Made by a program: the position numbers and the translations under genes
The notes under the pieces: generated by a model
Seen by the model: the letters and a program-made list of their open reading frames with translations, nothing else
What the model was told of the DNA's origin: nothing
The model's database searches: none
DNA from: Streptomyces prunicolor NBRC 13075
GTDB lineage: Bacteria; Actinomycetota; Actinomycetes; Streptomycetales; Streptomycetaceae
Direction: 5' to 3'
DNA: 64,000 nucleotides
Assembly: GCF_000367365.1 (NCBI RefSeq)
Contig: NZ_BARF01000031.1
Location: forward strand, 124,001 to 188,000
In this document: positions 26,212 through 34,949 of the stretch, one piece after another
How the letters are laid out: every line of letters starts with the position of its first letter
How positions within the stretch are numbered: position 1 is the first letter of the stretch

Positions 26212-27501
26212 ATGGCGGGGCGGAACGGGCGCACGGTACGCGACCTCAGGCGGGCCAACCGCACGGCCGTACTGCAACGGCTGTACTTCGACGGACCCCT
26301 CAGCCGCTTCGAACTGGGCCCGGCGACCGGGCTCAGCTCCGGCTCGGTGAGCAACGTCGTCGCGGACCTCGTCGCCGACGGCCTGGTCGAGGAGGCCGGC
26401 AGCGTCGACTCCGACGGCGGCCGCCCCCGCACCCTGCTCCAAGTCGCCCCGCACAGCGGCCACATGATCGGCGTCGACGTCGGCGAGACCCGCGTCCGCG
26501 TCGAGCTCTTCGACCTCACCCTCACCGAACTCGCCCGCGCCGAACGCCCGTTGGAGCAGCAGCGCTACGAGGTCGAGGTCATCGTCGGCCACATCCGCGA
26601 CGGCATAGCCGAGGTCCTCGCCACCGCCGACATCGCACCCGAGCAGCTCCTCGGCGTCGGCATCGGAGTCCCCGGCATAGTCGAGCACACCCCGGACCAC
26701 GGCGCCGTCGTGCACGGCCAGACGATCGGCTGGGACGCGGTCCCGCTCGAAGAACTGCTCCGCTCCACCTCCCAACTCCCCGACGCCGTCCCGTACTTCA
26801 TCGACAACGGCGCCAAGACCCTCGGCCAGGCCGAGATGTGGTTCGGCGGCGGGCGCGGCGCGCGCAACGCGATCGTCGTCCTCTTCGGCTCCGGCGTCGG
26901 CGCCTGCCTGGTCACCCCGGAAGTGGAGAACGGGCGGGCTGTCGAGTGGGGGCATCTGACCGTACGGGTCCGCGGCCGCCGTTGCCGCTGCGGCGCCCTC
27001 GGCTGCCTGGAGGCGTACGCGGGCGCCGAGTCGCTGCTCGACCGCTGGCGCGAGCAGGGCGGACGCCCGCCCGAGGGCACCGACGAGGAGACCGCGATGA
27101 CCGCGCTGCTGGTCGCCGCCTACCCGCCCGAGGGCGTCGAGGCCGACCCCGTCGCGCTCGCCGTCCTGGAGGAGACCGCCGAGTACCTCGGCGCCGGCCT
27201 GTCCGACCTGATCAACCTCTTCCAGCCCGAGCGCATCCTCATCGGCGGTTGGGCCGGACTTCAGCTCGGCTCCCGCTTCCTGCCCGCCGTACGCCACCAC
27301 GCCACCGCCTACGCGCTGCGTCACCCCGCCGGACGCGTGACCATCGAGCTGGGCCGCCTCGGCCCCGACGCGGTCACCGTCGGCGCCGCGATCCTCCCCC
27401 TCGCCGACTTCTTCGCCCGTGGCGGCCGCCGCGCCGAACCCGAACCCGAGGGCCCGCCGCCCGCCTGGCGCACGGCACTTGAGGAACGCGCCCCGCACTG
27501 A
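26212..27501 (+). CDS. ROK-family transcriptional regulator
   Basis: 429 residues. An N-terminal MarR-like winged helix (TAVLQRLYFDGPLSRFELGPATGLSSGSVSNVV, cut here as FELGPATGLSSGSVS at about 37-51) precedes the ROK sugar-kinase fold. The ATPase-like loop IGVDVGETRVRVELF and zinc-binding CRCGALGCLEAY are present. These proteins sense sugars or sugar phosphates and repress uptake genes. ATG 26212 follows GGAGGG. No sugar genes are immediately next to it, so the target is unclear. Confidence 0.9.
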   Translation: MAGRNGRTVRDLRRANRTAVLQRLYFDGPLSRFELGPATGLSSGSVSNVVADLVADGLVEEAGSVDSDGGRPRTLLQVAPHSGHMIGVDVGETRVRVELFDLTLTELARAERPLEQQRYEVEVIVGHIRDGIAEVLATADIAPEQLLGVGIGVPGIVEHTPDHGAVVHGQTIGWDAVPLEELLRSTSQLPDAVPYFIDNGAKTLGQAEMWFGGGRGARNAIVVLFGSGVGACLVTPEVENGRAVEWGHLTVRVRGRRCRCGALGCLEAYAGAESLLDRWREQGGRPPEGTDEETAMTALLVAAYPPEGVEADPVALAVLEETAEYLGAGLSDLINLFQPERILIGGWAGLQLGSRFLPAVRHHATAYALRHPAGRVTIELGRLGPDAVTVGAAILPLADFFARGGRRAEPEPEGPPPAWRTALEERAPH

Positions 27502-27531
27502 GCGGACGGGCGGCTGGGGGATGATCACTCC

Positions 27532-28191
27532 ATGACCGAGATCATCCTGATGTCCGACGCCCGGGTCGCCGCCATCCCCGTCGAGGAGTGCGGAGAGCCC
27601 CTCGTCGACGTGAGCGACGTCCTGCTGGTCGACGACCGCAAGAACAAGGAGTCCGACAGCGGCGCGGAACTCCTGCTGCGCCGGGGCGTGTTGGACCGAC
27701 TCCTCGAAGCGCAGGCCCTGCTGCCCGACGGCCTGCGCCTGCTGTTCGTCGAGGGCTACCGGCCGCCGGCCCTCCAGCGCCGCTACTTCGAGCGCTACGG
27801 CGACGAGTTGCGCGCCGCCCACCCGGACTGGCCCGCCGATCGCCTCCGGACCGCCGCCAGCCGCTATGTGTCGCCGCCCGAGATCGCCCCGCACTCCGCC
27901 GGCGCGGCCGTCGACCTGACCCTCGCCGACGCCCACGGCCGCGAACTCGACATGGGCACCCCGATGAACGCCAACCCTGAGCAGAGCGACGGGGCTTGCT
28001 ACACCGGCGCCGAGAACATCACCGAGGAGGCCAGGGCCAACCGCGCCGTGCTGGGCAAGGCGTTCGGTGCGGTCGGCCTGGTCAACTACCCGACGGAGTG
28101 GTGGCATTGGTCGTACGGAGACCGCTACTGGGCGCTGATGAGCGGCGCGCCCGCCGCCCTCTACGGGCCGAAGGACCTCGACCCCTCGTGA
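27532..28191 (+). CDS. M15-family D-Ala-D-Ala dipeptidase (VanX-like)
   Basis: 219 residues. EGYRPPALQRRYF, PHSAGAAVDLT (His and Asp zinc ligands) and EWWHW (catalytic Glu and third ligand His) are the VanX/DdpX signature. Length fits the cytoplasmic dipeptidase, and no signal peptide is seen, so it should hydrolyse free D-Ala-D-Ala rather than cell-wall peptides. No vanHA partner is nearby, so glycopeptide resistance is not implied; recycling of D-Ala dipeptide is more likely. Convergent with the SDR gene. Confidence 0.9.
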   Translation: MTEIILMSDARVAAIPVEECGEPLVDVSDVLLVDDRKNKESDSGAELLLRRGVLDRLLEAQALLPDGLRLLFVEGYRPPALQRRYFERYGDELRAAHPDWPADRLRTAASRYVSPPEIAPHSAGAAVDLTLADAHGRELDMGTPMNANPEQSDGACYTGAENITEEARANRAVLGKAFGAVGLVNYPTEWWHWSYGDRYWALMSGAPAALYGPKDLDPS

Positions 28192-28205
28192 GGCTGTGCC
28201 CGGAA

Positions 28206-29171
28206 CTATCCGGCGAACGCGTCCACACCGGTTAGATCGGCGGACAGCTTCCACAGACGGGCCGCCTGCTCGGGGTCGGTCGCCCAGGACTTGACGCGGG
28301 TGCGGTCGTCGTCGCCGTCGGCGGCGGGCTCGGCGATGTCGCAGTCCACCAGATAGACACCGCCCATGCCGTCCAGCTGGGGCGAGGTCGCCGCCCACAC
28401 CTCGGTGGCCGCGCCCTGCTCCGGGGTCTTGAAGCCCTCGGGGTTGAGCGCGTTGCCCTGCTCGTCCACCCAGCCGCGCTCGACCATCTCCGCCCGGGGG
28501 AGGTGGCGTTGCAGCGGCGTCAGGATCCCGCCCGGGTGGAGCCCGAAGGCGCGGACGCCCCGGTCGGCGGCGAGTTTGTCGAGGTGGACGGCGAACAGGA
28601 CATTCGCGGTCTTGGCCTGGCCGTACGCCTCCCACTTGTCGTAGCCCCGGCTCCACTGGACGTCGTCCCAGCGCATCCCGGAGTTGTGGTGGGCGCTCGA
28701 CGACACCGAGACCACCCGGGCGCCGCCCGACTCGATCGCGGGCCAGAGCCGGTTGACGAGGGCGAAGTGGCCGAGGTGGTTGGTGGCGAACTGCGCCTCC
28801 CAGCCGGGCCCGACCCGGGTCTCCGGGCAGGCCATGATCCCGGCGTTGTCGATCATGTGGTCGACGGTGCGGCCGGAGGCGAGGAACCGCTCGGCGAAGC
28901 CGCGCACGCTCTCCAGGTCGCCGAGGTCCAGCTCGTCCACCTCGACACCGGGCAGTCCGGCCACGGCCTCCCGGGCGACGTCGGGGCGGCGGGCCGGGAC
29001 GATCACCTGGGCGCCCGCCTTGGTGAGCGCGCGGGTGGCCTCCAGGCCGAGGCCGGAGTAGCCACCGGTGACGATCGCGAGCTTTCCGCCGAGGTCGAGG
29101 CCCGCCAGGACGTCGTCGGCGGTGCTCTTCGCGTCGAATCCCGAACCGATCTTGTGCTGTGCAGTGGTCAT
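28206..29171 (-). CDS. short-chain dehydrogenase/reductase (retinol dehydrogenase-like)
   Basis: 321 residues. The cofactor loop is TGGYSGLG, followed by NAGIMA and the catalytic YGQAK with an upstream Ser in SVSSSAHH. The length and FATNHLGHFALVNRL segment match the retinol-dehydrogenase/WW-domain oxidoreductase-like SDR group, usually NADP-dependent on hydrophobic alcohols or ketones. There is no ribosome site before ATG 29171, but a -10-like hexamer eight bases upstream points to a leaderless mRNA. Confidence 0.9.
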   Translation of the reverse strand: MTTAQHKIGSGFDAKSTADDVLAGLDLGGKLAIVTGGYSGLGLEATRALTKAGAQVIVPARRPDVAREAVAGLPGVEVDELDLGDLESVRGFAERFLASGRTVDHMIDNAGIMACPETRVGPGWEAQFATNHLGHFALVNRLWPAIESGGARVVSVSSSAHHNSGMRWDDVQWSRGYDKWEAYGQAKTANVLFAVHLDKLAADRGVRAFGLHPGGILTPLQRHLPRAEMVERGWVDEQGNALNPEGFKTPEQGAATEVWAATSPQLDGMGGVYLVDCDIAEPAADGDDDRTRVKSWATDPEQAARLWKLSADLTGVDAFAG

Positions 29172-29468
29172 GAAGGGAACGCTACGAATTGAAGTGCGCT
29201 CGAAGTCAAGCCGAGGAAAGCGGGCGCGCGAACCCGGACATGGGGAAGCCCCGACCGCGACGGGGGAATCACGGCCGGGGCGGCCAAGTGGTGGGCACGG
29301 AAGGCGGTCGCCTCGCGGCGAAAGGCTCCACAGGGCTTCAGCCGAACGATCTTCCCTGTGGGCGGAGGTTGAGGCCCGGGGACACTGTTCCCTCCGCACC
29401 CACGGTCTGTTCAACGGGGAACTACCGGCCCGTGTTCCTGTGTACGCCGCCGCGACCGGTGATGTGCA
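29172..29468. other. non-coding interval with SDR promoter
   Basis: A 297-base gap between the SDR start (-) and the PHP gene stop (-). On the minus strand TTGACT (29209-29204) and TAGCGT (29184-29179) are spaced by 19 bases and lie directly before ATG 29171. The remaining 250 bases show no convincing gene, RNA or repeat. Confidence 0.4.
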
Positions 29469-30491
29469 TCACGCGCCATTGGTCCAGTCCAGTAGCGCGT
29501 CCGCCGACCAGGTCGTGATCACCCGTTCGGCGGCCACCCCGCACTCCTCCGCCCGCGCACAGCCGTTGAGCTGCCAGTCGAGCTGCCCGGGCGCGTGCGC
29601 GTCGGTGTCGATCGAGAACAGCACCCCGGCGTCGACGGCCTTCCGCAGCAGCCGCCTCGGCGGGTCGAGACGTTCCGGACGGCTGTTGATCTCCACGGCC
29701 GTGCCCGACTCGGCACACGCGGCGAACACCTCGTCCGCGTCGAACTCCGACTCCGGCCGCGCGGCACCCCCGTCCCGCCCGATCAGCAGCCGCCCGGTGC
29801 AGTGCCCGAGGACATCCGCGTGCGGATTCCGTACGGCGGCCACCATGCGGCGGGTCATGGCGCGGGCGTCCATGCGCAGCTTGGAGTGCACGGAGACCAC
29901 GACCACGTCGAGCCGTTCCAGCAGCTCCGGTTCCTGGTCCAGCGAGCCGTCGTCGAGGATGTCGCACTCGATGCCGGTGAGCAGCCGGAACGGCGCCCAG
30001 GTCTCGTTCAGCGCGGCCACCACGTCCAGCTGCTCGCGCAGCCGCTCCGGGGACAGTCCGCGCGCCACGGTCAGCCGGGGCGAGTGGTCGGTCAGCACCG
30101 CCCACTCATGGCCCAGCCGCGCCGCCGTACGGCCCATCTCCTCGATCGGGCTGCCGCCGTCGGACCAGTCGGAGTGGAGGTGGCAGTCGCCGCGCAGCAG
30201 GGCGCGCAGTTTTTCGCCGCCGGGGCCGGCCGGGGCGGGGGCCTCGGCCTCCAGCTGCTCCAGATAGGCGGGAACCTGCCCGGACAGGGCCTCGCGGGCC
30301 ACCTGCGCCGTCTTCGGGCCGATGCCCTTGAGGGACTCCAGCGTCCCGGCCGCCGCGCGTTCGGCGATCTCACCCTCGGGGAGCGCCGTCAGGACCCTGG
30401 CCGCCGTACGGAAGGCGCGTACGCGGTAGGTCGGGGCCAGGGAGCGTTCCAGCAGGAAGGCGATCCGGTCCAGTGCCTGCACGGGATCCAT
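29469..30491 (-). CDS. PHP-domain phosphoesterase (PolX C-terminal-like)
   Basis: 340 residues. Residues about 1-100 hold helix-hairpin-helix-like sequence (LESLKGIGPKTAQVA), which binds DNA non-specifically in polymerase X. The PHP domain follows: GDCHLHSDWSDGG, LTDHSPRL, GIECDILDDG, SVHSKL, LGHCTGR, INSRPERLDPP and DTDAHA are its metal-ligand blocks. The polymerase domain itself is absent, so this is the PHP part of PolX as a separate protein, possibly a 3'-5' exonuclease or phosphatase. ATG 30491 follows GGGAGGAGG. Confidence 0.88.
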   Translation of the reverse strand: MDPVQALDRIAFLLERSLAPTYRVRAFRTAARVLTALPEGEIAERAAAGTLESLKGIGPKTAQVAREALSGQVPAYLEQLEAEAPAPAGPGGEKLRALLRGDCHLHSDWSDGGSPIEEMGRTAARLGHEWAVLTDHSPRLTVARGLSPERLREQLDVVAALNETWAPFRLLTGIECDILDDGSLDQEPELLERLDVVVVSVHSKLRMDARAMTRRMVAAVRNPHADVLGHCTGRLLIGRDGGAARPESEFDADEVFAACAESGTAVEINSRPERLDPPRRLLRKAVDAGVLFSIDTDAHAPGQLDWQLNGCARAEECGVAAERVITTWSADALLDWTNGA

Positions 30492-30571
30492 CGAGCCTCC
30501 TCCCGCGAGCGGTCCCCGGCCGGGAACCGTGGACCACTCGCGTCCGCGTGATGCGTTCTAGGCTCTATTGC

Positions 30572-30808
30572 ATGACCGAAATGTCCAGCCCGCACATCTC
30601 CAGCCCGCGGATCATGGTGCTCAAGGTGCAGCCCGGTACCCCGCCGTTCCGCATCGTGGAGATCGACGGGGAGATGGTCGCCGAGGCCACGGGGATCACG
30701 GACGTGCTCCAGGTCGCGGCCGTGTGCGGCATCACGGTCCGCGACCTGGACGACCCGGACGTGGTCCGCTGGGTCGGTGGGGACAAGTTCACCTGGTTGC
30801 CGCACTAG
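30572..30808 (+). CDS. small conserved protein
   Basis: 78 residues, unrecognised. Strand-rich N-terminus (RIMVLKVQPGTPPFRIVEIDG) and an acidic end (DLDDPDVVRWVGGD). No signal peptide. There is no ribosome site before ATG 30572, but TAGGCT at 30559-30564 is a good Streptomyces -10 seven bases upstream, suggesting a leaderless mRNA. It is divergent from the PHP gene by 80 bases and converges on the glucanase gene. Confidence 0.65.
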   Translation: MTEMSSPHISSPRIMVLKVQPGTPPFRIVEIDGEMVAEATGITDVLQVAAVCGITVRDLDDPDVVRWVGGDKFTWLPH

Positions 30809-30819
30809 GCCTTACGGAG

Positions 30820-32061
30820 TCAGCCGACCGTCCACTTCTGGTTGGCGCCGCCCGAGCAGGTCCAGATCTGGAGCGGGGTGCCGTTGGCGGAGGTGTTGCC
30901 GGTGACGTCCAGGCACTTGTTGGCCTGTGGGTTGACGATGTCGTTCGCCGAGCTGACGGCCCACTGCTGGGCCGCGGAACCGTTGCAGTCGTAGAGCTGC
31001 ACCTTGGTGCCGTCCGCGGTGCCGCCGGCGTTCACGTCCAGGCACTTGCCGAGGGCGCGGATCGTGCCGTCGGAGCCCACCGTCCACTGCTGGGCGGCCG
31101 AGCCGTTGCAGTCGTAGAGCTGTACGGCGGTCCCGTTGGCGGAGCTCGCCCCGTTGACGTCGACGCACTTGCCGGCGAGGCCCTTGATGGCCACGCCGGT
31201 GGCCGTGTCACTCGTGGTCACCGAGACCGAGTCCACCAGCAGTTGGGCCGGGAAGGCCGTGGCACTGTTCGGGTCGCCGGGCCAGTCGCCGCCGACCGCG
31301 AGGTTGAGGATGAGGAAGAACGGCTTGTTGAACGCCCAGGTGTTGCCGCCGACGTCGGCGGGTGTGCGGGTCTGGTAGACGACCCCGTCGACCGACCACT
31401 TGATCGAGTTGGGCGCCCAGTCGACGGCGAAGGTGTGGTAGGCGTCGGCGAAGGCCGCGCCGTTCGCCAGCGTGTAGCCGGCGCCTATCCCGTTGGCGCC
31501 GGAGTAGCCGGGGCCGTGGATGGTGCCGTGGATCGTGGAGGGTTCGAAGCCGACGTTCTCCATGACGTCGATCTCACCCGAGTTGGGCCAGCCGACCGAG
31601 CCGATGTCGGTGCCGAGCATCCAGAACGCGGGCCACATGCCCTGCCCGCGCGGGATCTTCATCCGGGCCTCGACGTGCCCGTACTGCGCGCTGAACTTCC
31701 CGGAGGTGTTCATCCGGGCCGAGGTGTACTGACAAGTGCCGTACCAGCACTGGTAGTTGGCCGGGTTCTCCTTCTTGGCGGTGATCACCAGATGGCCCTG
31801 GCCGTCCAGGGACGCGTTGTTGGTGCCGGACGTGTAGTACTCACGCTCGTGGTTGTTGACGTTGTCGCCGGTCTCCTGGGTCCACTTCGAGGAGTTGACG
31901 GCACTGCCGGCGGCCCCGTCGAAGGTGTCGGAGAACGTGACGGCGTCGGCCTGGACGTCCGACGTGGAAGCCGCCTGCGCCGGACCGATCGCGGCGGACG
32001 CGACCAGTGCGGCGGACAGGGCGGCGAAGAGGCATCTGCGGAGTACGCGTGGGGAGGCCAC
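30820..32061 (-). CDS. secreted GH16 beta-glucanase with ricin-type lectin domain
   Basis: 413 residues. Signal peptide to about residue 30 (ALVASAAIGPAQA). The catalytic domain (about 40-275) has GEIDVMENVG, whose two Glu and Asp are the GH16 nucleophile/acid set. A Thr/Ser hinge leads to a CBM13 beta-trefoil (about 285-413) with three lobes ending QQWTV, QQWAV, QKWTV. It should cleave beta-1,3 or beta-1,3-1,4 glucans outside the cell. GTG 32061 follows GAAGGGA. A tandem direct repeat lies upstream. Confidence 0.93.
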   Translation of the reverse strand: MASPRVLRRCLFAALSAALVASAAIGPAQAASTSDVQADAVTFSDTFDGAAGSAVNSSKWTQETGDNVNNHEREYYTSGTNNASLDGQGHLVITAKKENPANYQCWYGTCQYTSARMNTSGKFSAQYGHVEARMKIPRGQGMWPAFWMLGTDIGSVGWPNSGEIDVMENVGFEPSTIHGTIHGPGYSGANGIGAGYTLANGAAFADAYHTFAVDWAPNSIKWSVDGVVYQTRTPADVGGNTWAFNKPFFLILNLAVGGDWPGDPNSATAFPAQLLVDSVSVTTSDTATGVAIKGLAGKCVDVNGASSANGTAVQLYDCNGSAAQQWTVGSDGTIRALGKCLDVNAGGTADGTKVQLYDCNGSAAQQWAVSSANDIVNPQANKCLDVTGNTSANGTPLQIWTCSGGANQKWTVG

Positions 32062-32173
32062 GGCATTCCCTTCTGTACGGCGGACGTGGGGACCGACACG
32101 CCGACTGAGGTGGGGGGTGAAAGCGTCGCCTCTTGATTTAAGGGATGAGATAAGGGGAGCGTCAATACCTTGG

Positions 32174-32212
32174 TACGGACCAGTAGTTGAATGTTACGGA
32201 CCGGTAGTCGAA
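32174..32212. promoter_or_regulatory. tandem direct repeat upstream of the glucanase gene
   Basis: TACGGACCAGTAGTTGAA (32174-32191) and TACGGACCGGTAGTCGAA (32195-32212) differ at two of 18 bases and are 21 bases apart, two helical turns. They lie 113-151 bases upstream of the glucanase GTG and directly after the VanZ stop. They look like paired regulator sites on one face of the DNA. Confidence 0.5.
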
Positions 32213-32214
32213 GG

Positions 32215-32856
32215 TCATGAAGTGGCCTTCGGCGCTTTGGACGCCTTCGATGCCTTTGTTGTCCTTGCTGCCTTCACGGTCTTCGCCGGCTGCTCGGTCT
32301 TCGCCGGCTTCTCGGGCTTCGGGGTCTTCGCCGCGGGCTTCCGCGCGTGTACGGCCTTGCCGAGCCGCCGTCCCATCAGGACCCAACCGATCAGCGCGCC
32401 CGTGGTGTTGAGGATGACATCGTCGATGTCGAAGGCCCGCCCGGTGATCAACGCGCCCTGCGCGAACTCCACCAGCAGCATCACCGTCGCCGTCAGCAGC
32501 AGCACCCGCAGGATGCCGCGCGCCCGGGGCGCGAACACCGGGACCAGCACACCGAACGGGATGCCGAGCACCACGTTCCCGCCGATCTGCTTGATGGCGT
32601 CCCGCATGGCCGGCTGGTCGAGATAGGCCTTCAGGGAGCGGCCCGGGTGCAGATTGGTGTGCACCAGCGCCTTGGACGCGGGGGACGGCTCCAGGGTGAG
32701 CTTGGCCAGTACGACGGCGAACCCCACCATGAAGGCGAAGGCGAGCAGCATCGAGAACAGGCGCAGCACGAGCGGGAGTTGATGCCGCTCGGGGCGGGCG
32801 GGCTTCGGTTCGGGATCCGTCTTCCTGGTGCGCAGGCGTGCGGTGGTACGGGCCAT
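32215..32856 (-). CDS. VanZ-family membrane protein with Lys/Ala-rich tail
   Basis: 213 residues. Four membrane helices (LFSMLLAFAFMVGFAVVLA, GNVVLGIPFGVLVPVF, VLLLTATVMLLVEFAQG, ILNTTGALIGWVLMG) with FDIDDVILN typical of VanZ proteins. The C-terminal 45 residues are repetitive Lys-Pro/Ala-Lys-Thr sequence (KPEKPAKTEQPAKTVKA), highly basic and probably cytoplasmic. VanZ proteins give low-level teicoplanin tolerance in enterococci; the role in actinomycetes is unknown. ATG 32856 follows GGAGGA. Confidence 0.85.
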   Translation of the reverse strand: MARTTARLRTRKTDPEPKPARPERHQLPLVLRLFSMLLAFAFMVGFAVVLAKLTLEPSPASKALVHTNLHPGRSLKAYLDQPAMRDAIKQIGGNVVLGIPFGVLVPVFAPRARGILRVLLLTATVMLLVEFAQGALITGRAFDIDDVILNTTGALIGWVLMGRRLGKAVHARKPAAKTPKPEKPAKTEQPAKTVKAARTTKASKASKAPKATS

Positions 32857-32944
32857 GCGGTGGTCCTCCAGTTGTCAACGTTCCTGCGTCGTGAGGCGGA
32901 TACCCGGGAACCGGCCGGCGATGCCCTCGCCGGCCGGCGTCCGG

Positions 32945-33607
32945 TCAGGCGCTGTACGAGATGTTCACGTTCTTGAAGCCGAGCGAGCCGAGCAGACCCT
33001 TGAGCATGTTGGTGGTGTTGGTCTCGGCACGGGTGGTCAGGCCGCTGGTCTTGGCCGCCTCGGCTATGTGCTTGGAGGCGAGTTTCTGCACCGCCTGCTC
33101 GCTGTTGGGGTTGTCGGAGAAGATGTCGCCCAGGCGGTCCAGCAGACCGCGCTGCTTGGAGACCGTGTAGGAGTGGTCCGGGTCGAGCGCCGGCTTGCCG
33201 AGCGTCGCCTTCGGCAGCTTGATACTGGCCGACGTGCGGTCGCTGTTGACCGTCACGTCCTGCTTGCCGAGCTTGCCCAGGTCGACATAGCCCTCCACGG
33301 TGCCCGCGCCGACGTACAGCGTGCGGGTGCCGCGGATCGCCTGGGGCAGGAACTTGGCGTCCTTCTCCAGGTCCACGACGACCTGGAAGTTGCCGGAGGC
33401 CGCGTCGTAACGGCTCATGTCCTGAATGGACTTGAGCAGAGCGGGACCCGAACGGTCATGGGTCTCGGTGCCGAAGATGTCCCGCAGTCCCGGGAGCACG
33501 GCCAGTCGGAGCCCCGCGAACAGCACGGCGATCACAACGACGACGGCGGTGAGCACCTTCGCCCAGCCCGGCATGCGCCGGGTAGTACGGCTGATGGAAG
33601 TCGTCAT
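32945..33607 (-). CDS. DUF4230-domain membrane-anchored protein
   Basis: 220 residues. One N-terminal membrane helix (WAKVLTAVVVVIAVLFAGLRL) and an outer domain with the DUF4230 order: SIQDMSRYDAASGNFQVVV, FLPQAIRGTRTLYVGAGTVEG (quoted in part as TRTLYVGAG), then a C-terminal helical region. Function unknown. A stretch of 88 bases separates it from VanZ on the same strand. Divergent from a P450. Confidence 0.8.
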   Translation of the reverse strand: MTTSISRTTRRMPGWAKVLTAVVVVIAVLFAGLRLAVLPGLRDIFGTETHDRSGPALLKSIQDMSRYDAASGNFQVVVDLEKDAKFLPQAIRGTRTLYVGAGTVEGYVDLGKLGKQDVTVNSDRTSASIKLPKATLGKPALDPDHSYTVSKQRGLLDRLGDIFSDNPNSEQAVQKLASKHIAEAAKTSGLTTRAETNTTNMLKGLLGSLGFKNVNISYSA

Positions 33608-33751
33608 GGGGACGGCCCTCCCTTCCTCTGTATCCGCATGCCCCTCAAATCGCTTGTCAGACCGACCTGTTGGCCGAACGGACACCCTGACGGGAGCGTG
33701 GAGGGCGCACTAACGTGAAAAGTCACTGTTCCGGCCCGCCAGGAGTCCCGG

Positions 33752-34942
33752 ATGACCGCAGACAGCATTTCCCCGCAGCTTCGCCCCATGCATCTCGTGA
33801 CCTACCCGGAGCCCGCTCCGCCCCGTCTTGTGACACTGGCCACCGGTACCCCGGTATGGCTGGTCACCCGGTACGCCGATGTGCGCCGGGTGCTCATGGA
33901 CCCACGCTTCGACCGGAGTTCGCTGCACGCGAAGGACGCGCCGCCGCTGCTCGTCGTACCGAACATCCTCGACAACCCGGACGGGCTGCTGAACCAGGAC
34001 GGCGCCGGGCACCAACAGCTGCGCGGCACGGTGCAACGGGCGTTCACACCCCGCGCGATCGCCCGCTGGCGGCCCTGGGTGGCGGCGGTGGTCGACGCGC
34101 TCCTCGACGACCTCGCCCGGCAGCCCCAACCCGCCGACATCGTCGGGGAGTTCACCTGTCCGCTGCCCGTCGCGGTGATCTGCCGGCTCATGGGACTCGA
34201 CCACCTGGAGCGGGCCCGCATCCGCGACTGGGCCGACCACGCCCTGTCCGGCGGCGCGCACACGGCGGACCAAGTCATCGCCGCCATGGCGGAGTTCGGC
34301 GCCTTCGCCGGCCGACTGATCGGCGAACGGCGCCGCGAGCCCGGCGACGACCTGGTGAGCGCGCTGGTGACGGCCGGCGACAGCCTCGGCATCGAGGACC
34401 GGCACCTGGTGGCGCTGGTCTGCGGATTGGTCGTCGCCGGACACGAGACCACCATGACCGCGCTCGGCAACATCGTCGTCTACCTCCTCACCGACGGGAA
34501 CGCGGCCCGGACCGCCCTCGCCGAGAGCGAGGAGTCGGCCGCGACCGCCGCCGAGCAACTGCTGCGCCACGTACCGCTCAGCGAGGGGCGCGTGCTGCCC
34601 GGGCTGCTCCGCCGGGCCGCCGAGGACGCCGAGATCGGCGGGGTGACAATCCCGGCGGGCAGCGTGGTAGCCGTCCAGACCAACTCCGCCAGCCGGGACC
34701 CCGACGTCTATCCCGCGGGCCCGCCCGACGTGACCGCCCCGCTCCCGGTACCCGGCGTGATCTTCGGGGCGGGACCCCACCACTGTCTGGGCGCCTGGCT
34801 GGCCCGCCTGGAACTCGAACTGGGCCTGCACCGCCTGATGGTCCGCTTCCCGCTGCTGCGCGCCGAGTTCACCCCGGACACCATCGAGTGGCGGGAGGGA
34901 CAGCTGACCCGCGGCCCGCTACGGCTGCCGGTGTCCTGGTGA
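33752..34942 (+). CDS. cytochrome P450, CYP107-like
   Basis: 396 residues, typical soluble bacterial class I P450. I-helix VVAGHETT, K-helix EQLLRHVP (ExxR), heme loop FGAGPHHCLGAW with Cys345. Best resembles CYP107-type enzymes of polyketide or macrolide tailoring and drug-metabolism clusters, which use ferredoxin and a separate reductase. None is in the immediate vicinity. AGGAG precedes ATG 33752. It converges on the ribosomal protection gene with a seven-base gap. Confidence 0.93.
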   Translation: MTADSISPQLRPMHLVTYPEPAPPRLVTLATGTPVWLVTRYADVRRVLMDPRFDRSSLHAKDAPPLLVVPNILDNPDGLLNQDGAGHQQLRGTVQRAFTPRAIARWRPWVAAVVDALLDDLARQPQPADIVGEFTCPLPVAVICRLMGLDHLERARIRDWADHALSGGAHTADQVIAAMAEFGAFAGRLIGERRREPGDDLVSALVTAGDSLGIEDRHLVALVCGLVVAGHETTMTALGNIVVYLLTDGNAARTALAESEESAATAAEQLLRHVPLSEGRVLPGLLRRAAEDAEIGGVTIPAGSVVAVQTNSASRDPDVYPAGPPDVTAPLPVPGVIFGAGPHHCLGAWLARLELELGLHRLMVRFPLLRAEFTPDTIEWREGQLTRGPLRLPVSW

Positions 34943-34949
34943 ACACCTC

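Noticed and set aside
26134..28656. 840-codon frame opposite ROK and VanX-like genes
   Set aside because: Same composition artefact; the plus-strand genes have motifs and ribosome sites.
27532..32856. Glycopeptide resistance island (VanX-like and VanZ proteins)
   Set aside because: No vanH, vanA-type ligase or VanRS pair, and the two genes are 4 kb apart on opposite strands.
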